Position numbers and translations under genes: made by a program. Shown here piece after piece: positions 40,202-49,203 of a stretch of DNA of 64,000 bases. Under the pieces are notes generated by a model that did no database searches, was not told the DNA's origin, and saw only the letters and a list, made by a program, of their open reading frames with translations. Positions within the stretch are counted from its first letter, which is position 1. Each line of letters opens with the position of its first letter. The stretch comes from Listeria swaminathanii (GTDB taxonomy: Bacteria; Bacillota; Bacilli; Lactobacillales; Listeriaceae): assembly GCF_014229645.1 (NCBI RefSeq), contig NZ_JAATOD010000003.1:186001-250000 (forward strand). The letters are read 5' to 3'.

Positions 40202-41227
40202 TTAGGCGTTTATTTTCTGAATGGATTCGCGTTCAATCATTTCGGTTTTGATAATGGTAGTTTTTGGTACGTTTTTGTCTTGATGGATTAGGCGGAATAA
40301 TAGGTTGGTTGCTTTTTTGCCTAGTTTATTAATGGGAATATCGATAGACGTAAGTGGTGGTGATAGGAAAGATGACGCTACTTTATCATTATAGCCGATG
40401 ACGGAAAAATCTGTTGGGATTTGTAAGTTTTTATCGGCTGCCATTTTGTAAATGCTAAGAACTTTTAGGTCGTCGGTTGCGAAAACAGCAGTTGGTTTAT
40501 CAGGGCCTTCCATTAGTCGTAGTGCGGCTTTGTAACTATCTTCTATGCTATAACCGCTATCTATAATCCAGTCATTACGTAGGTCTAATTGGTGGTCAAA
40601 CAGGCAGCTACGGAAACCGGCAAGCCGATCAATCGACACGTGATAATCGAGTGGAGCATGGATACAAGCAATTTTTTGATGGCCTTGCTTGATTAAATGT
40701 TTTGTTAGAGCATAACTGTCGCCAAAATTGTCTGTGTCGACAGAGTAGATGTTTTTGTAATGTCCTTCTACTTTTCCAGTAACAACGATGGGGATGTTAT
40801 AGGGATCTAATTGATGGAAAAAGTCTTCATCAGCGGGAGAACTTAGCATGATAATACCTTTAATCATTTTTTCTTGGATTTTGGAGAGGCATTTTTTAAG
40901 TTCGTCTTCGCTGTTTTTGGCTGTTTGAAGGATTAGGTCAAAATTTTCCAACTCAGCTTGAGTGGAAATCGATTGAATTATTTCGGAAAAAAATGGATTT
41001 CCGGTTGTGGTTGTAGTAGAGCGATTTGAGATAACCATAATAGCATCAAAACCCGAAGAAGTAAGTGCGCGTGCTAGTTTGCTTGGTTGATAGTTTAGTT
41101 CATCAATTGCTTCTAGTACTTTTTTTCGTGATTCTTCGGAGATGTTTGCTTGGTTGTTTAGTACTCTGGATACCGTTGATTTTGAAACTCCCGCGTGTTT
41201 TGCTATGTCATATATGGTTGATGCCAA
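40202..41227 (-). CDS. LacI family regulator of the glucoside operon
   Basis: A 341-residue LacI/GalR repressor. Residues 1-60 form the helix-turn-helix and hinge ([33 protein letters not shown]); residues 62-335 are a periplasmic-binding-type effector domain ([51 protein letters not shown]). It is divergent from the phosphorylase operon with 221 bp between, which contains palindromes with a central CG typical of LacI operators. It occupies the place of E. coli ycjW. The effector is probably a glucoside or its phosphorylase product; that is inference. Confidence 0.92.
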   Translation of the reverse strand: MASTIYDIAKHAGVSKSTVSRVLNNQANISEESRKKVLEAIDELNYQPSKLARALTSSGFDAIMVISNRSTTTTTGNPFFSEIIQSISTQAELENFDLILQTAKNSEDELKKCLSKIQEKMIKGIIMLSSPADEDFFHQLDPYNIPIVVTGKVEGHYKNIYSVDTDNFGDSYALTKHLIKQGHQKIACIHAPLDYHVSIDRLAGFRSCLFDHQLDLRNDWIIDSGYSIEDSYKAALRLMEGPDKPTAVFATDDLKVLSIYKMAADKNLQIPTDFSVIGYNDKVASSFLSPPLTSIDIPINKLGKKATNLLFRLIHQDKNVPKTTIIKTEMIERESIQKINA

Positions 41228-41254
41228 GGTAATCTTCCTTTCTCTCTATTGTTT

Positions 41255-41270
41255 CCGGTATCGGTTCCGG
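41255..41270. promoter_or_regulatory. Candidate LacI-type operator near the regulator start
   Basis: CCGGTATCGGTTCCGG has a central CG and six of eight matched arm positions, as in LacI-family operators. It is 28 bp upstream of the LacI gene start codon and would serve autoregulation. Confidence 0.5.
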
Positions 41271-41385
41271 TCATTATCATCCATGTTTATATTACTCAAT
41301 TTTTCGCGAAATGTCCAACTAGATGTTACGAATGTGTAGAAACTCAACTCTAGCAACATGTTAGAAAAAACATTTGAAATTGTGT

Positions 41386-41435
41386 TTGACAGAAAGCGCT
41401 TTCCATACTATAATTCTTTTTGTGGGAGCGCTCCC
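41386..41435 (+). promoter_or_regulatory. Promoter and operators of the glucoside operon
   Basis: TTGACA (41386-41391), a 17-bp spacer and TATAAT (41409-41414): a near-consensus promoter. The spacer holds the palindrome GAAAGCGCTTTC (41392-41403), which resembles both cre and LacI operators. A second perfect palindrome GGGAGCGCTCCC (41424-41435) covers the likely transcription start. GGAGG follows at 41441. Strong promoter plus two operators means tight repression. Confidence 0.85.
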
Positions 41436-41448
41436 GGTTAGGAGGTAA

Positions 41449-43152
41449 ATGATGACGAATTTAAGAAAACGACTTTCGCGGTTATATAGCGAAGAGGTAG
41501 TGGACAGTTTGGCAGCAAGAATCGAAGCACGGGTACAGCAAACGCAGCAACGAAAGTTAACACGAAAAGATAAGTGGGACGAGAAAGATATTGTTTTAAT
41601 TACATATGGGGACCAGTTTAAAGAGGAATCCCAAAAAACGTTAACAACTTTTAAGAAAATGTATGATAGTTATTTAAAATCGACTTTTGAGGTAGTTCAT
41701 TTTTTACCTTTTTATCCTTATTCGTCGGATGATGGGTTTTCGGTCATTGATTATAAAGCGGTGAATCCGGAGCTTGGTGATTGGGCGGATATTAAGGAAA
41801 TGGAACAGTCGGCGCGGTTGATGTTTGATTTTGTTTGTAATCATATGTCGGCGAAAAGTGATTGGTTTAAGCGATATTTGGCGGGTGATGAGGAGTTTCA
41901 GAATTTCTTTGTGGAGATGGATCCAGAAACAGACCTTAGTTCGGTAACAAGGCCACGTGCGACACCTGTACTTACGCCATTTAAATTTGAGTCGGGTAAA
42001 GTTGGGCATATTTGGACGACTTTTAGTGAGGATCAAATTGATTTGAACTTTGCTTGTCCGGAAGTGCTTTATAAGATGATTGATGTCTTGATGTTCTATT
42101 TAGAAGAAGGCGCGGAATATGTGCGACTTGATGCGGTTGGATTTATGTGGAAAGTGCCGGGAACGAGCTCGATTCATTTGGAAGAGACGCATGAAATCGT
42201 GAAATTATTTAGAGATTTAGTAGATATTGCAGCACCGGGGACGATTATTATAACCGAAACGAATGTGCCACATGTTGATAATATTAGCTATTTTGGAAAT
42301 GGTGAAAAAGAAGCGCATATGGTTTATCAATTTCCGCTTCCGCCACTTGTGCTCCATGCGATACATCATGGCAATGCGGCGTTCCTCCGTAATTGGGCGA
42401 AACATTTAGAGCTACCAGCAGGCAAGCGCACATTCTTCAATTTCCTTGCTTCACATGACGGGATTGGGTTAAATCCAGTGCGCGGCATTATTCCCGAAGC
42501 TGAAATTTTGGCGCTAGTGGATGATTTGGAGAAGGAAGGTGCGCTCGTTTCATACAAGCAAAATCCAGATGGTTCTAAGAGTCCTTATGAAATTAACGTG
42601 ACTTATATGGATGCGTTAAGTAAACAAGCGGATACAGATGATTTGCGACTTGCAAGATTTCTTGTGGCTCATGCGGTACTGATGTCGATTCCAGGCGTTC
42701 CAGCTGTTTATGTTCAAAGTATTTTAGGAAGCCGCAATGATTATTTAGGTGTAGAGGCAACAAGCCACAATCGTTCTATTAATCGAAAAAAATACGACTT
42801 GGCGGAAATTACAGCTGAGTTGGAACAAGCTGGCTCCTTGCGAAAAGAAACATATGATGCGCTAACGAAATTGATTAGCACACGAAAAACGGAATCACTT
42901 TTCCATCCAGAAATCCCGATGGAAGTTTTAGAATCTACGGCGGAATTGTTTGTTGTTAAACGTGTATCCGGCGCGGAATCGATTATATTGATTCATAATT
43001 TATCAGAAAAAGAAGTGAGTTATTCACTAGACAGCGGTGTTTATACAAATCTTTATACGGGCTCCACGGTAACTGGGAGCGATTCCATAAAGCTTAGTGG
43101 CTATGAATTCTGCTGGCTAAAAACCAAAAATTACAGGGAGGAACAAAAATGA
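41449..43152 (+). CDS. ycjM: GH13 subfamily 18 phosphorylase, probable glucosylglycerate phosphorylase (YcjM-like)
   Basis: A 567-residue GH13_18 enzyme, commonly annotated as sucrose phosphorylase. Catalytic residues: nucleophile Asp228 in VRLDAVGF, acid/base Glu270 in IIITETNVPH, and Asp337 in FLASHDGIG. Such enzymes release alpha-glucose 1-phosphate from a glucoside. The acid/base loop TETNVPH resembles, as I recall it, E. coli YcjM and other glucosylglycerate phosphorylases rather than true sucrose phosphorylases. The glycerate kinase in the same operon would use the glycerate product. The next gene starts inside its last codons. Confidence 0.82.
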   Translation: MMTNLRKRLSRLYSEEVVDSLAARIEARVQQTQQRKLTRKDKWDEKDIVLITYGDQFKEESQKTLTTFKKMYDSYLKSTFEVVHFLPFYPYSSDDGFSVIDYKAVNPELGDWADIKEMEQSARLMFDFVCNHMSAKSDWFKRYLAGDEEFQNFFVEMDPETDLSSVTRPRATPVLTPFKFESGKVGHIWTTFSEDQIDLNFACPEVLYKMIDVLMFYLEEGAEYVRLDAVGFMWKVPGTSSIHLEETHEIVKLFRDLVDIAAPGTIIITETNVPHVDNISYFGNGEKEAHMVYQFPLPPLVLHAIHHGNAAFLRNWAKHLELPAGKRTFFNFLASHDGIGLNPVRGIIPEAEILALVDDLEKEGALVSYKQNPDGSKSPYEINVTYMDALSKQADTDDLRLARFLVAHAVLMSIPGVPAVYVQSILGSRNDYLGVEATSHNRSINRKKYDLAEITAELEQAGSLRKETYDALTKLISTRKTESLFHPEIPMEVLESTAELFVVKRVSGAESIILIHNLSEKEVSYSLDSGVYTNLYTGSTVTGSDSIKLSGYEFCWLKTKNYREEQK

Positions 43153-44441
43153 AGAAAAAGAGTCTTGTATTACTTGTTGTTGTGTTGGTTCTAAGTGCGG
43201 TCTTAGCTGCATGTGGAGGAAAAGGTTCTAGTAGTGAGGAAGTAACAATCGAATTTATGCATTCATCCGTTGAAAAAGAACGTTTAGATGTGATTAATCA
43301 ATTAATTGCTGATTTTGAAAAAGAAAATCCAACAATTAAAATCAAACAAATTCCAGTTGAGGAAGATGCTTTTAATACAAAAGTTGTAACACTTGCTCGT
43401 TCTGGTAAACTTCCAGCTGTTATGGAAGTAAGCCAAGATTTTGCCAAAGTAATGGATAAAGATCAGCTGATTGACCAAGATGCAGTAAAAGAAGTTATCG
43501 ACTCTGTTGGAGAAGATAAATACTACGAAGGCGCAACAAACTTAGTACGTTCTGAAGACGGTAAAAGCTATATCGCAGCACCATTAAGTGGTTGGGTTCA
43601 AGGTATTTGGTATAACAAAAAAGCGTTAGCCGATGCTGGTTTTGAAGAACCGAAAAACTGGGCAGATATTGAAAAGGTAGCGAAAAAATTCACGAATAAA
43701 GCAGATAAAAAATACGGTATTGCTATTCCAACAGCTGAAAGCACAATGAGTGAGCAAGCATTCTCGCAATTTGCGCTTTCTAATAAAGCTAATGTTTTAG
43801 ATGAAAAAGGTAATGTAACGATTGATACACCAGAAATGAAAGAAGCGCTTCAATATTACAAAGATTTGTCAGCATACACGATGCCGGGTTCGAATGACGT
43901 AACTGAAATTAAAGATGCGTTTATGAATGGAACAGTTCCAATGGCAATGTACTCTACGTATATCCTTCCATCCGTTTATGAAGAAGGCGATCCAAAAAAC
44001 ATCGGTTTCGCCATTCCAGAAGAAAAAGAAAAAGCAGTTTATGGAACAGTTTCTGGTTTAACTATCTCTGCAGGTCTTGATGACGAACAAAAGAAAGCAA
44101 CGAAGAAATTTGTTGAATACTTGTCTCAACCGAAAAACATGGCAACTTGGGTATTAATGTCTCCAGGTGGCGCGCAACCAGTAAATAAAGAAGTAGTAGA
44201 ACAAAAAGCTTACAAAGAAAATGAAGTAATTAAATCGTTTGGTGATCTTCCAAATGAAATCGCAGCATCATTCAATGACATCCAAGTTTTCGGACTTGTT
44301 GACGGTAAAAACCTTACAAAAATGGGTGATATTACTAGCTCAGGAATCCTCGCGCAAATGGTTAATAACGTAACTGTTGGCGGTGGCGATGTATCAGCGG
44401 ATTTAAAAGCTGCACAGAAAAAAGCCGAAGAAGGTAAATAA
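43149..44441 (+). CDS. ycjN: ABC importer sugar-binding lipoprotein (YcjN-like)
   Basis: A 430-residue extracellular solute-binding protein family 1. Signal peptide with lipobox VLSAVLAACGGKG (Cys21), then the mature domain: TIEFMHSSVEKERLDVINQL, GWVQGIWYNKKALADAGF and NGTVPMAMYSTY. It captures the oligosaccharide or glucoside and hands it to the two permeases downstream. Overlaps the phosphorylase gene by 4 bp. A terminator-like hairpin after it should make this subunit more abundant than the permeases, as is usual. Confidence 0.93.
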   Translation: MKKKSLVLLVVVLVLSAVLAACGGKGSSSEEVTIEFMHSSVEKERLDVINQLIADFEKENPTIKIKQIPVEEDAFNTKVVTLARSGKLPAVMEVSQDFAKVMDKDQLIDQDAVKEVIDSVGEDKYYEGATNLVRSEDGKSYIAAPLSGWVQGIWYNKKALADAGFEEPKNWADIEKVAKKFTNKADKKYGIAIPTAESTMSEQAFSQFALSNKANVLDEKGNVTIDTPEMKEALQYYKDLSAYTMPGSNDVTEIKDAFMNGTVPMAMYSTYILPSVYEEGDPKNIGFAIPEEKEKAVYGTVSGLTISAGLDDEQKKATKKFVEYLSQPKNMATWVLMSPGGAQPVNKEVVEQKAYKENEVIKSFGDLPNEIAASFNDIQVFGLVDGKNLTKMGDITSSGILAQMVNNVTVGGGDVSADLKAAQKKAEEGK

Positions 44442-44449
44442 TCAAATAG

Positions 44450-44478
44450 CGGGGAGTTGAGTCTCCCCGTCTTTTTTT
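44450..44478 (+). terminator. Intra-operon terminator after the binding protein gene
   Basis: CGGGGAG (44450-44456) pairs with CTCCCCG (44463-44469), and seven T residues follow. Partial readthrough would set a high ratio of binding protein to permease. Confidence 0.88.
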
Positions 44479-44517
44479 AACAGTATAGTACGTCGCTTTT
44501 TGATTTAAGGAGGCATT

Positions 44518-45399
44518 ATGAAAACAAAAGTATATAAAAGGTCCGACTTTAAGTTAGCAATGATTTTACTTGCGCCAAGTTTTGTTTTACTGGCAGCACT
44601 TGTTTTATATCCGATGATTTCAAATATCCAGATTAGTTTTTTAGATATGCCTTTAAACCCGAATATTAAATCGATTTTTATTGGTTTTCAAAACTATATA
44701 GATATTTTGAAGGATCCAGAGTTTTATAAGTCGTTAGGTCTTACAGTGGCTTATACGGGGCTGGTAGTAGTTGGAAGTACTGGGATGGGACTACTTGTGG
44801 CGATATTCTTTAACCGCGAATTTCGTTTTAGAAGAACGGCTCGGTCGCTTATTATTTTGTCATATGTAACACCATCTATTTCTCTTATTTTTGCATGGAA
44901 ATATATGTTTAATAATGGATATGGTGTAATTAATTTTATGACAGTGGATGTGCTTCATATGTTCAAAGAAGCGCCACTATGGTTTGATAATCCAGTTTCT
45001 AGTTTCTTTTTAGTAACATTTTTTGCGATATGGCGTTATTTTCCGTATGCATTTATTTCGTTTTTGGCGATTTTGCAGACGGTCGATAAGTCGCTTTATG
45101 AGGCGGCTGATATGGACGGAGCGAACATTTGGGATAAATTCAAAATTGTTACTTTGCCAGCGATTATGCCGGTTCTTGCGACAGTTATTACGCTTCGTGC
45201 GATTTGGATGTTCTATATGTTCACCGATGTATACTTACTCACGAATAAAGTAAACATTCTTGGGGTTTATTTATATAAAACAGCATTCGCATTCAATGAT
45301 TTAGGAAAAGCAGCAGCGATTTCTGTGATATTATTTGTCATTATTTTTGTTGTTATTATTTTTGCAAGAAAGCGGGTGGATTTGAATGGCGGTAAGTAG
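44518..45399 (+). CDS. ycjO: ABC sugar permease, MalF type (YcjO-like)
   Basis: A 293-residue permease with six hydrophobic segments (LAMILLAPSFVLLAALVLYP at the N-terminus). The EAA loop, which binds the ATPase, is seen in SLYEAADMDGANIWDKFKIV. It overlaps the second permease by 14 bp. No ATPase gene is in the operon, so a shared MsmK-type ATPase elsewhere is presumably used. Confidence 0.94.
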   Translation: MKTKVYKRSDFKLAMILLAPSFVLLAALVLYPMISNIQISFLDMPLNPNIKSIFIGFQNYIDILKDPEFYKSLGLTVAYTGLVVVGSTGMGLLVAIFFNREFRFRRTARSLIILSYVTPSISLIFAWKYMFNNGYGVINFMTVDVLHMFKEAPLWFDNPVSSFFLVTFFAIWRYFPYAFISFLAILQTVDKSLYEAADMDGANIWDKFKIVTLPAIMPVLATVITLRAIWMFYMFTDVYLLTNKVNILGVYLYKTAFAFNDLGKAAAISVILFVIIFVVIIFARKRVDLNGGK

Positions 45400-46237
45400 T
45401 AAAAAGTCAAAAAGAACGAAGAAAATCGCGTTTTATACGACGATGGTTGTGTTTTTATGCATGACGTTGTTCCCATTTGCGATTATGTTAATGACTTCAT
45501 TCAAGAGTAGCAAAGAAGCCATTTCCACGAATCCAACATTTTTCCCGAAAGAATTCACTTTCCAGCATTATATTGATATTTTTAATCCAGATATTTTTCC
45601 GTTTTTAACGTACTTTAAAAATAGCTTGGTTGTTTCGATTTTTGCGGCCGGAATTGCGGTTGTTTTAGGGATTTTAGGCGCTTATGCGTTGTCGAAATTA
45701 CGCTTTAAAGGGCGAATGACGATTAATGCAAGTTTTTACACGGTTTATATGTTCTCAGGAATTTTGCTAATCGTTCCGTTGTTCAAAATAATTTCGAGTT
45801 TGGGATTGTATGATACGGAAACAGCTTTAATTATCACGATGGTTGTACAAACACTACCAACCGCGGTATTTATGCTAAAAAGTTATTTCGACACGATTCC
45901 AACTGATATTGAAGAAGCCGCAATGATGGACGGGCTGAATCGCTTCCAGATTATTTTACGAATTATCGTTCCGCTTGCGATTTCGGGTATTGTTTCTGTG
46001 TTTGTATATTGTTTCATGGTAGCTTGGAATGATTATCTGTTTGCTTCGATTTTCCTATCTAGCTCAGAGAAATTCACGTTACCGATTGGCTTGAATACAT
46101 TATTTAGTACACCAGATTATATTTGGGGTAGAATGATGGCGGCATCGCTTGTAACGGCGCTTCCAGTCGTTATTATGTACGCAATTTCAGAACGATTTAT
46201 CAAAGGAAACTTAACTGATGGTGGAGTTAAAGGATAA
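45386..46237 (+). CDS. ycjP: ABC sugar permease, MalG type (YcjP-like)
   Basis: A 283-residue permease with six membrane segments. Characteristic text: LCMTLFPFAIMLMTSFKSSK at helix 1, and the EAA loop PTDIEEAAMMDGLNRFQIIL. It pairs with the upstream permease. The ending KGNLTDGGVKG is typical of the MalG group. Confidence 0.94.
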   Translation: MAVSSKKSKRTKKIAFYTTMVVFLCMTLFPFAIMLMTSFKSSKEAISTNPTFFPKEFTFQHYIDIFNPDIFPFLTYFKNSLVVSIFAAGIAVVLGILGAYALSKLRFKGRMTINASFYTVYMFSGILLIVPLFKIISSLGLYDTETALIITMVVQTLPTAVFMLKSYFDTIPTDIEEAAMMDGLNRFQIILRIIVPLAISGIVSVFVYCFMVAWNDYLFASIFLSSSEKFTLPIGLNTLFSTPDYIWGRMMAASLVTALPVVIMYAISERFIKGNLTDGGVKG

Positions 46238-46255
46238 GAAAGGAAGTAATTTAAA

Positions 46256-47308
46256 ATGAAAAAATTAGTAGCGACAGCGCCTCGTGTGGCGGCATTAGTA
46301 GAATATAATGATCGTGAAGTTTCAGAGGATGAAGTAAAAATTAAAGTACAATTTGCTTCTCCAAAACATGGTACAGAAGTAGTTGATTTTAGAGGAATTA
46401 GTCCTTTTATTGATGAAGAATTTTCACCAGAATGGAATCTATTTGTTTCACGTGAAACAAATAGTGCGCGAGGCATTGTGTTTGGCGAGTTTCAGCTAGG
46501 TAACATGGTCGTTGGTGAAGTTGTGGAATGTGGGAGCAAGGTGACGGAATATGCGCTTGGTGATATTGTTTGTTCTTATGGACCGATTATGGAAACAGTT
46601 ATTGTAAAAGCTGTCGATAATTATAAATTACGTAAATTGCCAAAAGGAGCTAATTGGAAAAATGCGGTTTGCTATGATCCGGCTCAATTTGCAATGAGTG
46701 GCGTGCGTGATGCACATGTGCGTGCGGGTGATTACGTTGTTGTTGTCGGACTTGGCGCGATTGGTCAAATTGCGATTCAACTAGCGAAAAAAGCTGGCGC
46801 AAGTGTTGTTATTGGGGTCGATCCACTTAGTCATCGTCGTGAAATCGCTGAAAAACACGGTGCAGATGCTACTTTTGATCCGATTACTACCGATGTTGGC
46901 CTAGAAGTGAAACGTCTTACTGGTAAACTTGGTGCGGATTCTATTATTGAAACAAGCGGGAATGCGGCGGCACTTCAAGCTGCGTTGCGCGGAATTGCAT
47001 ACGGGGGAACGATTTCTTACGTAGCATTCGCAAAACCTTTCCCAGAAGGATTTAATCTTGGGCGTGAAGCTCATTTCAACAATGCGAAAATCGTCTTTTC
47101 CCGTGCGGCAAGTGAACCAAATCCGGATTATCCGCGTTGGGATCGTAAGCGTATCGAGGAAACTTGTTGGGAACTACTGATGAACGGCTACTTAGATTGC
47201 TCGGATATTATTGATCCAGTCGTTCCATTCGCTGATTCTGCTGAAAGTTACATGAAATACGTCGACCAACAACCTGATTTAAGTATTAAAATGGGGATTA
47301 CCCTTTAA
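46256..47308 (+). CDS. ycjQ: Zinc-type medium-chain dehydrogenase, guloside oxidase-like (YcjQ-like)
   Basis: A 350-residue MDR-family dehydrogenase. The NAD site is VVVVGLGAIGQIAIQLAKKAG near residue 160 in two parts, followed by VIGVDPLSHRREIAEKHGAD. In E. coli YcjQ oxidises D-gulosides to 3-keto-gulosides with zinc and NAD. Here the same operon position and flanking ycjR and ycjS equivalents support the same step. A perfect parS site lies inside the coding region (46444-46459), read as LFVSRETNS. Confidence 0.82.
   Translation: MKKLVATAPRVAALVEYNDREVSEDEVKIKVQFASPKHGTEVVDFRGISPFIDEEFSPEWNLFVSRETNSARGIVFGEFQLGNMVVGEVVECGSKVTEYALGDIVCSYGPIMETVIVKAVDNYKLRKLPKGANWKNAVCYDPAQFAMSGVRDAHVRAGDYVVVVGLGAIGQIAIQLAKKAGASVVIGVDPLSHRREIAEKHGADATFDPITTDVGLEVKRLTGKLGADSIIETSGNAAALQAALRGIAYGGTISYVAFAKPFPEGFNLGREAHFNNAKIVFSRAASEPNPDYPRWDRKRIEETCWELLMNGYLDCSDIIDPVVPFADSAESYMKYVDQQPDLSIKMGITL
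46444..46459. other. parS site 3, within a coding region
   Basis: TGTTTCACGTGAAACA, perfect consensus, inside the dehydrogenase gene at about codons 63-68. Confidence 0.96.
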
Positions 47309-47320
47309 GGAGCGATAATA

Positions 47321-48115
47321 ATGAAATTAGGCACACAAAACCAAGCATTTTTCCCAGAAAATATTGAAGAAAAATTTGCTTATGTAAAAGAAATGGGCTT
47401 TGAAGGTTTTGAAATTGATGGTAAGTTACTTGTGGAAAATTTGGATGAAGTAAAGAAGGCTATCGAAAAAACGGGGCTACCTGTTAGTACTGCATGTGGT
47501 GGTTATGATGGCTGGATTGGTGACTTCATTGAAGAACGCAGGCTGAATGGTTTGGAAGAAATTAAGGCGATTTTAGAAGCTTTAGCAGAAGTTGGCGGAC
47601 AAGGAATTGTTGTTCCAGCGGCGTGGGGAATGTTCACGTATCGTCTTCCACCAATGGCTTCACCGCGCAGCCAAGCCGGAGATTTCAAAGCCGTGAGCGA
47701 GTCGTTAGTTTACTTGGATAAAATCGCTGGTGAGACTGGCACGAAAGTTTATCTTGAGCCGCTCAACCGATACCAAGATCACATGATTAATTTGTTGGGT
47801 GATGCGCAGAAATACATTGATGAAAACAACCTCAAAAATGTAGAAATTATCGCTGACTTTTATCATATGAACATTGAAGAAGATAGCATTCCAGCTGCAC
47901 TTGAGGCGTATAAAGATTCGATTGGTCATATTCATGTTGCTGATAATCATCGCTATCAACCAGGAAGCGGCAGCCTTGATTTTAAAACAAGTTTTGATCA
48001 ACTGAAAAAGAATGGTTACAACGGATTTTTAACTTTTGAATGTCGTGTTCGCAGTGGAAATCCTGAACAAGCTTATAAAGATGCATTAGCACATTTAAAA
48101 AGCTGTTTAATTTAA
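47321..48115 (+). CDS. ycjR: Sugar isomerase/epimerase (YcjR-like 3-keto-guloside C4-epimerase)
   Basis: A 264-residue AP-endonuclease-2/xylose-isomerase TIM barrel. Metal-ligand motifs: YLEPLNRYQDHMINL near residue 147, IIADFYHMNIEED near 178, HIHVADNHRYQPGSG near 205 and FLTFECRVR near 236. In E. coli YcjR epimerises C4 of 3-keto-gulosides to 3-keto-glucosides. It is 12 bp after the dehydrogenase. Function is by synteny and family. Confidence 0.82.
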   Translation: MKLGTQNQAFFPENIEEKFAYVKEMGFEGFEIDGKLLVENLDEVKKAIEKTGLPVSTACGGYDGWIGDFIEERRLNGLEEIKAILEALAEVGGQGIVVPAAWGMFTYRLPPMASPRSQAGDFKAVSESLVYLDKIAGETGTKVYLEPLNRYQDHMINLLGDAQKYIDENNLKNVEIIADFYHMNIEEDSIPAALEAYKDSIGHIHVADNHRYQPGSGSLDFKTSFDQLKKNGYNGFLTFECRVRSGNPEQAYKDALAHLKSCLI

Positions 48116-48120
48116 AATAG

Positions 48121-48153
48121 AAAATCCGTCCCAATTAAAGCGGACGGATTTTT
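48121..48153 (+). terminator. Intra-operon terminator after the epimerase gene
   Basis: AAAATCCGTC (48121-48130) and GACGGATTTT (48143-48152) form a stem with a 12-nt loop and a short T-run. It lies inside the operon and would lower expression of later genes. Confidence 0.8.
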
Positions 48154-48171
48154 CTAAAAGGAGTTTCGGAT

Positions 48172-49203
48172 ATGAAGAAAAGAGTTGCAATTATCGGTGC
48201 TGGACAGGTTGCTGAAAAGGTCCACGCTGCATATTATAAGACAAGAAATGAACTGGAGCTTGTCGCTGTTTGCGATCCAAGTATGGAACGTGGCGAAGAG
48301 TTCCGCGCGAACAATGGTTTCAAAAAGCATTATGCTACGGCAGAAGAGATGTTTGCGGCCGAGAAAATCGATATTGTGAGCATTTGTACGCCCAATCGGT
48401 TCCATTTTGACAATGTGATGCTGTCGCTGTCGCATGGTGCGGCCGTTATGTGTGAAAAGCCACCCGCAATGAGTGCTGCGGAAGCGAAAGCAATGTGGAA
48501 ACTGGCGGAAGAGAAGGATGCGATTTTGGCATATGATTTTCATCATCGTTTTTCCAGTGAAGCACAATTTTTAAAGGGAAATTCGGCACTTTTAGGGGAG
48601 ATTTATTGTGTGAAAGCTACTGCGCTTCGTCGTTCTGGTGTCCCTGGTTGGGGAACTTTTACGAATAAAGAAATGCAAGGTGGCGGTCCGCTGATTGATA
48701 TGGGGATTCATATGCTCGATGCGGCGATGTTTGTTCTTGGTTTTCCAAAAGTGAAGAAAGTAACGGCAAAAAGTTTCCAAAAAATCGGGACGAAGAAAAG
48801 TGCTGGGACGTTTGGTTCATGGGATCCGGAAAAATATACCGTGGAAGATTCTTTATTTGGCTTTATTGAACTGGAAAACGGCGGATTAATCGAGCTGGAT
48901 ACTTCTTTTGCGTTACATATTAAACCGGAAAACATGCTAAATGTCGACTTTTTCGGTGATTTAGCTGGTGGGAGTTTATATCCTGCTGAAATTTATACAG
49001 ATAATGCAGGTACGTTTGAGCTATTGGAGAGTCTTGGTCAACTGGACGAAAATAAACACGAAAACAGCATGAAAGCTTTTGTTGACAACGTTCTTGGTGA
49101 TGAAAAAGTGGAGCTTGCCGGGGCAGAACAAGGTTATATCATCCAACAAATCGTTGAAAGCTTATACGAATCGGCAGAAAAAGGTGAGAGTGTTTCTTTA
49201 TGA
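48172..49203 (+). CDS. ycjS: Gfo/Idh/MocA oxidoreductase (YcjS-like 3-keto-glucoside reductase)
   Basis: A 343-residue NAD-dependent oxidoreductase. Rossmann motif VAIIGAGQVAEKVHAAYY at the N-terminus, ICTPNRFHFDNVMLSLSHGA and the catalytic region VMCEKPPAMSAAEAKAMW (EKP motif), then GGGPLIDMGIHMLDAAMFVL. E. coli YcjS reduces 3-keto-glucosides to glucosides, closing the guloside-to-glucoside conversion. The stop overlaps the GH65 start by 4 bp. Confidence 0.85.
   Translation: MKKRVAIIGAGQVAEKVHAAYYKTRNELELVAVCDPSMERGEEFRANNGFKKHYATAEEMFAAEKIDIVSICTPNRFHFDNVMLSLSHGAAVMCEKPPAMSAAEAKAMWKLAEEKDAILAYDFHHRFSSEAQFLKGNSALLGEIYCVKATALRRSGVPGWGTFTNKEMQGGGPLIDMGIHMLDAAMFVLGFPKVKKVTAKSFQKIGTKKSAGTFGSWDPEKYTVEDSLFGFIELENGGLIELDTSFALHIKPENMLNVDFFGDLAGGSLYPAEIYTDNAGTFELLESLGQLDENKHENSMKAFVDNVLGDEKVELAGAEQGYIIQQIVESLYESAEKGESVSL

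Noticed and set aside
41449..43152. True sucrose phosphorylase
   Set aside because: The catalytic residues alone do not distinguish substrates. The ycj-like gene order, the TETNVPH loop and the glycerate kinase favour glucosylglycerate, and no fructokinase is in the operon. I keep sucrose only as an alternative.
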